Source: Cardamine occulta (taxonomy: Eukaryota > Streptophyta > Magnoliopsida > Brassicales > Brassicaceae). Taken from it: a DNA stretch of 64,000 nt. Below, piece after piece: positions 11,329-20,100 of this stretch (within the stretch, counting starts at the first letter, position 1; each line of letters starts with the position of its first letter). A model generated the notes under the pieces. The model saw only the letters and a program-made list of their open reading frames with translations. It made no database searches and was not told where the DNA came from. A program made the position numbers and the translations under genes. The DNA is taken from positions 6,787,160-6,851,159 of the forward strand of contig CM051370.1 of NCBI GenBank assembly GCA_028015245.1, written 5' to 3'.

Positions 11329-11864
11329 CCGACAGATGCCCTTGAGAGAAGTGAATCCTGAGCAGGAACTCACTTAAGGAGATGAGACGAGATGAATTGC
11401 CAAGAGCTTCAAGAAAAGGAGCAAGACTGAAAACCATCCCAATCGAGGCTAAGTTCTCTAGATTCCAGAAGATGGAGAGGCAAGAGTCAAACTCCAACAG
11501 CAAGAGCACCAAGCAAAATGAAGATCAACACCTCCGATAAAATCCGAGTAGAGATAAGACCCAGATCTAGAGCTACCTCCATGAAATCTTCACGAACCGG
11601 TAGCCGAGGGAGGAAGAAGAGACAATGGGCTTCCCTTTTCTGGTTGCGGTGAGAGCCACCACCCACCAGAGAAGTAGATTGAAGGTACTATGTGTTTGTC
11701 GCCTAGTTTGGCTTTATCGCTGTTGTTTATTACACTGCTAGGTGAAAAATTAATTAGTTTAACTTATGACTTTAAACCACTTACAAATTAAGTTAGAACT
11801 TAGATTTTTAATTTGTTTTTGCACCAAAATGAATTTCCATTAACCTTCAAGAATGCAGCTTTTC

Positions 11865-11973
11865 TCAAAAACAAAAAATCAATCTAGAGTTTTTGAGCTT
11901 ACATGATCATGAATAAGTTTTAGTGCTCGAGGCTTTTTAAAAAGGAAATCGGTCCAGACATTGTCAAATCAAA
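11865..11973 (-). pseudogene. C-terminal end of a LINE RNase H domain (3' half of the LINE split by the Mu-like element)
   Basis: Read on the minus strand from the 9-base duplication (11965-11973), the frame gives DNVWTDFLFKKPRALKLIHDH. This resembles the end of plant LINE RNase H domains (N-x-x-A/T-D-x-L-A/S-K-x-A-R). The same frame continues from the LINE fragment at 19363-19960 if the Mu-like element and one duplication copy are left out. The match is by eye and short. Confidence 0.55.
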
Positions 11974-12121
11974 GGACCAAATGCTGAACTAACCTTTTTG
12001 AAAAAAACAAAGCTGCATAACCTCTATGTAATCTGTATAACCTTCATTTAACCCAGAAATGTGATATTTCTATTTTAACCTTGATTCAATTGAAAATTAA
12101 ATTGAAATTTTAAAAAATCAG

Positions 12122-12331
12122 ATGTCCATGTCATCGGGACGTCATCATCGTCTTCATCATCTTTTCGACATTGAAGAACAAAACAAAGAAAAATCAGCTC
12201 TGATTCATGCATCTTCTCCGATGATTCTCCTCCGTCACCGGCGATCTCCTTTTCTATTCTCCGGTCATCCAGCTCCGAAACTCCTTCCTCTTCTCAGAAA
12301 TCCTCAAACTCCTTCCGCCATTGTCAAAGAG
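12122..12331 (+). other. Candidate first exon/leader of the mudrA gene
   Basis: A 70-residue frame (H/S/L/P-rich, no domain recognised) ends at a good splice donor, AAAGAG|GTGAGATT (GT at 12332-12333). A matching acceptor TTTGTTTGCAG|GG ends at 12773, seven bases before the mudrA ATG. The intron between (12332-12773) holds the densest GTTAAAC array. Whether this exon is translated is unknown. Confidence 0.4.
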
Positions 12332-12481
12332 GTGAGATTTTGATCTCTTCAATATGTTGATTATGAGTTTTAATCTCTTCAATGTAAGTGTTATATATGA
12401 GTAATAGTTCAAATTCGAATTTGGATTAGAGCCATTGTCAAATCTTGGTTTGGAATTCGACGAGTGGATCTGGGTAGAATC

Positions 12482-12738
12482 GCAGTTACTGTTGGTAAAG
12501 TAAGTTCGAAAGTTAAACTCAGATAAACTGAAGTTAAACTATTTTACAGGGTTAAACTAAGTTAAACTAAGTTAAAACATGTTGCAGGAGTTAAACCTAG
12601 TTAAACTGAAGTTAAATGACAGTGTTAAACTAAGTTAAACTATGTTGCAGGAGTTAAACTAAGTTAAACTAAGTTATGTTGTAGTTAAACTAAGTAAAAC
12701 TGAAGTTAAACTAAGTTAAACTTAGTTAAACTATACAC
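12482..12738 (+). repeat. GTTAAAC motif array in the mudrA 5' intron
   Basis: I count 14 exact GTTAAAC copies in about 250 bases, mostly as AAGTTAAACTA or GAGTTAAACTA, plus near variants. All are in the same orientation. The spacing is irregular (roughly 10 to 25 bases), so this is a clustered binding-site-like array rather than a simple satellite. Confidence 0.85.
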
Positions 12739-12779
12739 ATTATACACTGATGTTTTTTATTATTTGTTTGCAGGGGACA

Positions 12780-15180
12780 ATGACGCTCATTTATTTCGAT
12801 TATGGTGGACATTATTCACATAGGGGAGATGTTGTTAAATAGAATCCAAAAGAATTTGAAATATATTCTTTATTTACGTATGGTAGTGCGGAGGAATTGA
12901 ATTACTCATCGTTGGTTGAGAAAATATGTAGAAAAATGAATGTAGATGAAGCGACGAGGTTGAAATTAAGTTACATTCATGGAGTATTGCAGAGAGTATC
13001 TTATATATACGATGAAAATGATGTCTTGGGATACATATGGTTATGTGAAAATAAAGAGCAAGTTGTTTTGCACGTGGAGGTAGTGGAAGGTGTTGAACAA
13101 ACCCAGAAAAGTTCACAAGCTTCAAGACAAGAGATAACGTCTGGTAAATCAAGTAGAGTTATGGGAATTTGTGACGAGGTTAGGAATGATGCTGGAGATA
13201 ATGTAGATAGAGTTGGTTGTTTCCCAGAAATTGGAGAATCATCAGAATCTTTTGCTGGATGGGATATTTTTCCTTGTAATCCAGATAATGGAAACAATGA
13301 ATTGGGTGTAGATGATTGTGAAGGTACACAAGGTGATTTGGATGTCGATGAATATCGAGGCACAATTGCTTATCCGGGTGTCGATAACTATCAAGATTCA
13401 CCTGTTGTAGAACCAGATGAGGTTGTGGATGTTGTAGAGGTTGAATGGGATGATGGCATTGATATGAGGGTAAAACAAGAATTTGATAGTAAGCGCGAAG
13501 TCCAAGATTTAGTTGATAGAGCTGTACACAAGCATTGCTTCGAGGTCGCTATGATCAAGTCAACACGTAAGTTGTTAGTGTATAAATGTTGAGGTATTGG
13601 TTGCAAATGGTCAGTACGAGTTGCGACAGAAAAGGGTTCAGATCGTTGGTCTGTTAGAACATACAACAAGATGCATACATGCTCTCGGCTAACTACGATT
13701 ACAAGCAACATTAAAAAAAAGGGAACACCACGATTAGTTGCATCAGTTATGCATAAGGATTATCCGGATGAATATGAAACTCCAACCCCAAAAATGTTGA
13801 TTGGTTTAGTGCAAAGAAGGCTAAGTTGTGAGGTCTCATATAGTACCGCTTTGAGAGGGAAAAAACTAGCGGTAGCTGACTTGCGCGGCAGCCCAGAAGA
13901 TTGCTATAAAATGTTGCCTTCTTATTTGCACATGTTGGAGAAGATGAATCACGGTACGTTAACACGGCTGGAATGTGGTGAAGGAAATAAGTTTAAGTAT
14001 GTTTTCTTCGCATTGGGTGCTAGTATAGAAGGATTTCAAGTAATGCGGAAAGTTATCATTGTGGATGGGACTTTTCTTAAGACTGTATATGGTGGAGTTC
14101 TTATTGTTACCACTGCTCAACATCCAGAGCATCACAATTATCCTCTTGCTTTTGCTGTAGTAGACAGTGAAAACGATGCAAGTTAGAGATGGTTTCTCCA
14201 AACGTTGAAAACAGTTGTGCCAGATCACCCTGAGCTTGTGTTCGTTTCTGACAGAAATAAAAGCATCATAAAAACTGTAGGGGAAGTGTATCCCAATGCT
14301 AAGCATGGATATTGTTTGTGGCATATGTCTCAGAATGTGAAATCACGTGCTTATGGCGTTAACAAAAAAGAAGTTGCAGCCCAGTTTAGAGAATGTGGTC
14401 GGATTTACACAGAGGTTGAGTTCCTCCGAGTTTATCATGAATTTAGGATAAGGCATCCTAAATGTGCTGAGTATCTAGATGAAAGTGTTGACGATTGTAA
14501 GTGGGCAAGATGCTATTTTCCAGGAGAAAGATACAACATATGCACCACCAATTCTGTTGAAAGTATCAATGGTGTGTTCAAAGATCAAGGAAAATACTCG
14601 TTGCTACCATTGTTTGATTCGATTATTGCCAAGATTTGTGAATGGTCCAACAAGCATAGGAAGGCTGCCGCAGAGGTACCACCTACGCAAAAACTAGTAC
14701 CTTCTGTGTATAAGTTATTGCACACGAGATGTGAGTTTGCAAAGAAGCTACCAGTAACTGAGCTAAACAGTTTTATGCTCGAATACACGGTGATTGGAGA
14801 AGATGGCAAACGACAAATGGTTGATCTGAGAAGCAAAAGTTGTAGTTTTAGGCGTTATGATATAGACAAATATCCGTGTGAACATGCGATTACTGCAACT
14901 ATATTTTACGCAAAAACGTCAGAGGTCGATCTACACGAGTGCTGCTCACGTTATTATTTTTCTGAGAATTGGGTGTCGGCATACTATAAGACCATTTATC
15001 CTGTACCGAATACATCTGCGTGGGAAGTGCCAACTCATATTTCCGATAGATGCGTTCTGCCTCCAGATTACCCCAAAAAAAAAAGGAAGAACTCAAGAGG
15101 CTAGGTTTCCGTCAGTTGGGGAACACCGAGGAAGACAGAGATCCCGAGGACTTGGAGGTTACTTTAATATGTCCACTTAA
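12780..15180 (+). pseudogene. mudrA-type MULE transposase, with three in-frame stops and a frameshift
   Basis: The ATG at 12780 follows a splice acceptor. One frame runs from there to 15104, broken only by TAG 12840-12842, TGA 13590-13592 and TAG 14184-14186. Domains in order are: an acidic N-terminal region; the MuDR DNA-binding block around 13480-13640 (EFDSKREVQDLV...GCKWSVRV); the MULE DDE domain with DGTFLKTVYGG near 14070, VSDRNKSI near 14240 and TTNSVESINGVF near 14550; and a SWIM zinc finger near 14840-14890 (KSCSFRRYDIDKYPCEHA). In the finger the second Cys of the usual CxC is Phe. A run of ten A (15075-15084) shifts the frame. The expected basic tail (RFPSVGEHRGRQR) is seen in the other frame to 15180. 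The stops at 12840 and 14184 sit where Trp is usual. Inactive as read. Confidence 0.88.
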
Positions 15181-15968
15181 TTTATTTATTTTAATTTGTT
15201 GCAATAAGACTTGTGTTTGTTTTTGTTGTTGGTGGATGTGTATTTGATATATCAGGTATAACTTCTTAAATCAAGTTAACTATATCAAATTTATTATTAC
15301 CAAGTTAAACTGCTGTTAAACTATGTGAAACTGAAGTTAAACTACTGTTAAACACGGTCATATTCTTAACGGTTTAACAAAAAATAATTGCCACATATGG
15401 TTAAGCTTAGTTAATTGCCACATATGGTTAAGCTTAGGTAATTGCCACATATCGTTAAGTGTGGTAAAAATAAATTTTAAAAATAAATGATATATTATGC
15501 ATGTTCACCTTCATATCTCGGTAAAAACCATATACAATGTATGTTACTTAGCTATTACTCTCATATCAATGTAAAAATAAAATATAACTTCTATTTAATA
15601 TACATAGCATCGTAAGACGATTTTAAATGTGTGTTTAAATAATAATTATGCACGGTAAACTAGAGAAACTCATTTTAAATAAGGTTAAACTAGGTTTTAT
15701 GGTTTCAGCATGAAAGTTAAACTATGTATAAAATTGTTAAACTAGAAAACTAGTTATAACAGGCAGTTAAACTATATGAAACTATTAAATGGAATGACAG
15801 CGCCGTTTTATTTATGGAATGACGGCGCTGTTTTTTTTTAATGATGGCGCAGTTAAATATATGAAAATATTAGATGTAATAACATTGTTAAACTACAGTT
15901 AAACTACAGTTAAAAAACATCATCGTTAAATTGAAAAAGCGAAGCAATACAATATCATAATCAAGCAC
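15181..15968. repeat. Intergenic part of the Mu-like element with GTTAAAC copies and a 27-bp triplication
   Basis: It lies between the convergent mudrA and DUF1985 genes. GTTAAAC copies cluster at 15300-15360 (four) and again at about 15680-15915 (about seven). At 15387-15465 a 27-base unit (AATTGCCACATATGGTTAAG...) occurs three times in tandem. Around 15795-15850 GACGGCGC-type blocks recur. No coding sequence. Confidence 0.75.
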
Positions 15969-16439
15969 TTATGCCTTTTGTTTCTTGCTAGCCCTCCCGC
16001 CTCTTCCTCCTCTTCCTCCTCTTCCTCCTCTTCCTCCTCTTCCACCTCTACCTCCTCGACCTCCTTTTTCCCCAGTGTACGGAGTGCTCAGGTGTTTGGA
16101 CTGCTTTCGTTTCCTCTTCTTGCCTAAACCTTCGTCCTCATTCTCAGGAGGATTGGACGTAAACACGTCATGAGGAGGAATCCAAATAACCATGGCAGTT
16201 TGAGGATCTACTACTACACAAATAGTTGAAATGAAGGTAAAGTAAATCAAAATGACTAGGTTCAACCATATAAAAAAAATATTAAACATCCTTACCATCT
16301 TCATGAAGTCTGTGGACGGTAGCACCAGCAGTTGCAAAAGCATTTTCACTTGAGCCGCTAAAATAAGACCAATCTGTATAACCTACTGGACCATGAGGAG
16401 TGGAATCGTCATGGTCCATTGTCTCGGGCACAACAGTGG

Positions 16440-16735
16440 CTTCCGCCTCCTCCTTCTCCTTCTCCTCCTCCTCCTCCTCTTCCTTACCCACCTCTACCTC
16501 CTCGACCTCCTTACCCTCATCATCTTCCTCTTCTTCCTCCTTCTCCTTATCCTCCTCCTTCTCCTTCTCCTCCTCCTTCTCCTCTTCCTTACCCACCTCT
16601 ACCTCCTCCACCTCCTTACCCTCATCATCCTCCTCTTCTTCCTCCTTCTCCTTATCCTCCTCCTCTTCCTCCTCCTTCTCCTTCTCCTCCTCCTCTTCCT
16701 TACCCACCTCTACCTCCTCCACCTTATCCTCTTCC
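16440..16735 (-). repeat. Coding tandem repeat encoding a Glu-rich tract
   Basis: In the DUF1985 gene, a block encoding VEEVEVGKEEE followed by Glu/Lys runs is repeated three times with units of roughly 105-110 bases (starts near 16700, 16600 and 16495). The complementary strand shows as long C/T runs. It would give a strongly acidic, probably disordered segment. Confidence 0.8.
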
Positions 16736-17289
16736 TCCTCTTCATCACCATCATCACCCATCTCCATAACTTTCAGATTATAATTCAGATTATAATTAGC
16801 CATACTCTCATCAATAGTTAAACTAGATAAACACATTCAGATTATTTGAAAAATTTAATTTACATCTTTCAGGACTCTCATTGTGAAACTCTTGCTCCAC
16901 AAAAGATGGTTCACCACTCTTGGATTTCTCTAGGTTTTCAATCCTACTTGTTAAACCACCAACCTTACCATTAATGGTTTTGAATCCTTCCATCATTGCC
17001 TTGGCCATTTCCGTAATAGATTCCTGAAGGCCGGGGGTTGGGACTTGAGCGTCAATAGCAGGAGGAGCATCATCAGAATCAATATTCGCAGTAGCAAGAG
17101 TAGGATGGTTTCTATGAGCCAGATCTCTTTCTAAGAGATCCGTCCACAATATAGTCTCACCATTCGCTAGAATGGTCGTCCAACCATCAACTACCATGTC
17201 ATACTTTAAATCATCCTCCTCACCCATGATTTCCGCCATCAGATCCCGCTCCTCACCTTTAGCCACAAAGATGCTTGAAATTTCCTGTG

Positions 17290-17460
17290 ACATATAGTTA
17301 AACTGTAGTTAAACTCTACTTAAATAGTAGTTAAACTCTAGTTAAACTCTAGTTCAAAAACACATGTTAAACTCAAGTTACACTCTACTAAAATTAAAGT
17401 TAAACTCTAGTTAAATTAAAGTTAAACTCTAGTAAAATTAAAGTTAAACTCTAGTAAAAT
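17290..17460 (+). repeat. GTTAAAC motif array in an intron of the DUF1985 gene
   Basis: Eight exact GTTAAAC copies, most as TAGTTAAACTCTA or AAGTTAAACTCTA, lie between the DUF1985 exon and the next exon of the minus-strand gene. The (A)AAATTAAAGTTAAACTCTAGT unit repeats about every 25 bases at 17388-17460. Confidence 0.85.
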
Positions 17461-18064
17461 TAAAATCAACGATCCCCATGGGAAAGTCTCACATTTGGGT
17501 AAATCATCAACGATCCTTAGAAGAAACAAATCTATTGGTCCTGCGACCTTCGTTTTACCCTTAATCACTATGGCAAGAAACCACAAAACAGCCATCTTCA
17601 CTCTATCCTCTGAAGGACTCATCGAGCGCAGCTTAGTCTCCACATGCTCCACCCAAGGCTGAGCATCCTTCCTGAAATATTTACTGACAAGTCGCTTCCC
17701 CCCCCAAAATTTTGATAGTTCTTCGGGTATTGGTGGCAGTAAAATCCACAGAGAAGTCCATGTTCCCTAAGAACGTACCTTATAGGGACTCCGTTTACAA
17801 CAAACCACATTTGTTGTGGCTTCTCCGTCTTCGCCAACCTTTGGATGAAGCTCCAAGCACCCATGACCTTCTGGTTGTTCTCCGTATACATATGGAATAT
17901 GTGCTTAAACTGGGGATGTCTCAGGAACCACCTCAGCACATTTCCGTCAAGCGTCCTTATGTATTTGACACACCTATGCGGATCACACCGTGTACCAATC
18001 TTCGGAAACTTTGCCAATTGGCTAGGCTCAAAGAAGAACCCCACAGGCTGTACAGGTACCTACA

Positions 18065-18238
18065 TTCAAAACAGTATAATAAGTATTTGAACGACACTTT
18101 AACAGTACTTTAACGATAGTTTATCTCTAGTTTAACTTGAGTTTAACACGTGTTTAACTTTAGCTCTAGTTTAACAGTTTTTTAACCTTATTTTACCGTA
18201 AGTTTAACTCTAGTTTAACATTTACTAGTAGTACTTAC
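18065..18238 (-). repeat. GTTAAAC motif array (inverted) in the intron before the DUF1985 exon
   Basis: Six GTTTAAC copies on the plus strand, so GTTAAAC in the sense of the DUF1985 gene, in about 120 bases between exon 3 and exon 4. Further single copies lie in the next upstream introns (near 18330 and 18445). Confidence 0.8.
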
Positions 18239-18653
18239 CATTTCTCCCTCAACACCTCCACTCGATGTGCCAACTTCACGAGAAGGCTGCAAGGAAAAAG
18301 ATATATAAACATGTTAAAAAGGCTGCAAGTTTAACTCTATTTTAACTATACTACTTACTATTTCTTCCTCAGCACCACCACTATATGTACCCGATTGGCC
18401 TACTTCTTGAGAATGCTGCAAGAGAAACCATATAAAAACATGTTAAACTAGTTTAATTACATGTTAAACCGATTCTTAATTACTAATCGAAATCAAAAAA
18501 TTCAAAAAATCTTACCCTTTGCTTTTTGTTTTCCCTCGATTTCTTTTTTTTCTTCAAACGGGAACTATTTCCACGTTCGGTTATGTTTACCAACTCTACT
18601 CCATCTACTGGATCTTTAGGACCTTCAACCTTTGCATTTCTCGTCCTCACCAT

Positions 18654-19353
18654 CGTCTTCACTCTTTAAATCGATCCCAAATCTGCAAAACATCCAAATA
18701 TATCAATACAATTCATACATACACAGATAATTGAAGACTTTTAAACCTAAATTGAAGATAACAAATCCCTAAATTGAAGAGTTGTAACCCTAAATCAAAA
18801 CCATAAATTCCTAAATTCCGCTTCAACGAATCCCTAACCAAATAATTACTAATCTCTAAACCCAAATTCAAGTTTCTGTAGTTTTTAATTGAACAAGTAA
18901 ACCTTAGTTTACCTTCAGTTTAACCAAAAACCAACAGATACGCGTCAAGAAGAAGAAGAAGAAACCGAACACGAAGAAGAAGAAGAAACCGAAGAAGAAG
19001 AAGAAACGGAAGAAGAGAATAAATATGAAGAGATTGATTTTGATTTTGAGATGAAAGTAACCGAAACTTACAAAATATGAAGAGATTGAGTTGGGTTTTG
19101 TTGTTTTGATTCCGTCGGTTTCGCTGGGAGTGGGGAGGAGTGGGAATGTCTGTGAGAGCGAGTGAGGAGAGAGGTGAGTGAGGAGAGTGGGATAGAGGGA
19201 AGGGTGGGTTTTTTGTAATAAACACAACATTCATCAATTAAATTGGTCTTTTACTCAATTTTAAGATTAAAAGAAAATCAAAACAAAAAAATAAAAATTG
19301 GAGGTCATTCCAGCAATTCGAAAATCCTGGAAGGTTACTCCAGCATTTGATCC
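18654..19353 (-). promoter_or_regulatory. Upstream region of the DUF1985 gene and right end of the Mu-like element
   Basis: It contains AACCCTAAA-like repeats (18720-18870), a GAAGAAGAA-rich stretch (18950-19020) and, at the very end, the element's inverted repeat. Open frames here are low-complexity and not credible genes. The transcription start was not identified. Confidence 0.5.
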
Positions 19354-19362
19354 CAAATCAAA

Positions 19363-19960
19363 GGATAAAAGCAATAAAAAATAAATGAGACTTAAGAAAA
19401 TTTAAATCATCAAGTCCAGCTACAAATGGTGGCCAATCTTATTGAGAATCCATCAATATAATTACAACCTTGCAATCTGTGTAGAAAGCCACCTTATGAT
19501 AGGATAAATCTTGCATACACTTCATATCCCACAATAATGCTTCAAGTTCAATGTGTAAAGGAGATAAGCCACTCCTGGAGCCTTTTAAACCAAGGAGAAC
19601 AGCTTGGTTTTCCATCATGGCGACCCAACCCAAGCCGCTAATGGAATGTGATATTGTCCATGACCCACCCAAAAATCCAAATAGCACGAGAGATCCATCT
19701 GGTTTAATGTATCTGTATCTGAAACCAGCAAAGACTCATTACATTCAGTGTTTCTTGACGCCTTAGCTCATACTTCCTCTCGGTGAATCAGTGATTTGCC
19801 ACGTGATACTCCTCTGCCTCTTGTGTTGCTTTTCAAGGATCTCTGCAGGTCCAATATCTTTGTTCTAAAACAATTTTGAGTTTCTTCCTTTCCAAATGAA
19901 CCACAAAATCCACGAGAACATATTCAAAACCTCATCCCTACTAACCCCCCCCTTTTCCTT
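19363..19960 (-). pseudogene. LINE ORF2 C-terminal region (RNase H domain), split by the Mu-like element
   Basis: On the minus strand the sequence gives FSWILWFIWKGRNSKLF near 19900 (linker typical of plant LINE ORF2). The RNase H-like core follows: GLGWVAMMENQAVLLGLKG, SPLHIELEALLWDMKCM (catalytic-type Glu) and VAFYTDCKVVIILMDS (Asp). A stop at 19439-19441 is followed in frame by DWPPF and onward to 19363, the target duplication of the Mu-like element. There are at least three in-frame stops. The remaining C-terminus appears at 11865-11973. Confidence 0.8.
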
Positions 19961-20100
19961 GGTTTGTCAGAACATATAGTCCATGTTTGTGTAGATTACA
20001 ACAATTGGAAAAAAAGGAAAAGGCCTGGTTGGGGATTGAAAAACAAGCCCAAATGATGTGTGTGTGTGTGTGTGTGTCTGATGTATCAGGTTTTAACCTT
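19961..20100. repeat. Short spacer with a (TG)n microsatellite
   Basis: Dinucleotide TG repeat at about 20056-20078; nothing else recognised. Confidence 0.8.

Larger units (their letters stand above)
8627..11772 (-). mobile_element. Non-LTR-type retroposon (minus strand) with 15-bp target duplication, carrying an internal LTR-element fragment
   Basis: A 15-base direct repeat, TTTAA(T/C)TTATGACTT, lies at 8627-8641 and 11758-11772 with one mismatch. Just inside the left copy is a run of 16 T (8643-8658), the complement of a poly(A) tail, with AATAAA-like sequence upstream of it on the minus strand. This is the signature of target-primed reverse transcription (LINE/SINE or retrocopy). No LINE ORF is visible in the inserted parts (8659-9596 and about 11330-11757). 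The middle is occupied by an Athila-like LTR and gag start. Confidence 0.65.
15969..18653 (-). pseudogene. DUF1985 (VANC/KI-MULE-like) gene, multi-exon, with one apparent frameshift
   Basis: Minus-strand exons with good splice signals. Exon 1: 18653-18516, 46 codons, very basic (KKKKKSRENKK), donor AGG|GTAAG. Exons 2 (18415-18359) and 3 (18286-18239): similar short acidic peptides. Exon 4: from 18059, carrying DUF1985 (FPKIGTRCDPHRCVKYI, MWFVVNGVPIRYVLREHGLL, then in another frame DRVKMAVLWFLAIVIKGKTK and LLRIVDDLPKCETFPWG). The frame change falls in a run of eight C at 17698-17705. Exon 5 (about 17284-16870) holds a coiled-coil-like region. Exon 6 (about 16800-16296) is Glu/Lys/Val-rich. The last exon (about 16210-15969) ends in RGG repeats and a basic tail. 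Intron edges after exons 4 and 5 are uncertain. No Ulp1 cysteine-protease core was seen, so it is nearer to VANC than to ULP-bearing KI-MULE genes. The proposed anti-silencing role is inference from family. Confidence 0.75.
11974..19353. mobile_element. Complete Mu-like element (MULE, VANDAL/KI-like) with mudrA and a DUF1985 gene
   Basis: The left end reads GGACCAAATGCTG and the complement of the right end GGATCAAATGCTG; similarity continues to about 23 bases (TAACCTT). Perfect 9-base direct repeats CAAATCAAA flank it at 11965-11973 and 19354-19362, the target-site length of Mutator-like elements. Inside are a plus-strand mudrA-type transposase pseudogene, a convergent minus-strand DUF1985 gene, and many copies of GTTAAAC. 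Total length is 7380 bases. It inserted into a LINE. Both genes carry disabling changes as read, but the ends and target duplication are intact. Confidence 0.9.

Noticed and set aside
12122..12343. Independent small gene upstream of mudrA
   Set aside because: It ends exactly at a splice donor and is better explained as a leader exon of the transposase transcript.
13001..13711. Minus-strand frames over the mudrA N-terminal region
   Set aside because: Antisense of the acidic mudrA segment; no independent support.
16393..16821. Leu-, Ser- and Pro-rich plus-strand frames
   Set aside because: They are the antisense of the Glu-rich coding repeat of the DUF1985 gene.
15969..18653. Ulp1-like cysteine protease in the DUF1985 gene
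   Set aside because: No His-Asp-Gln-Cys protease core could be found in the translated exons.
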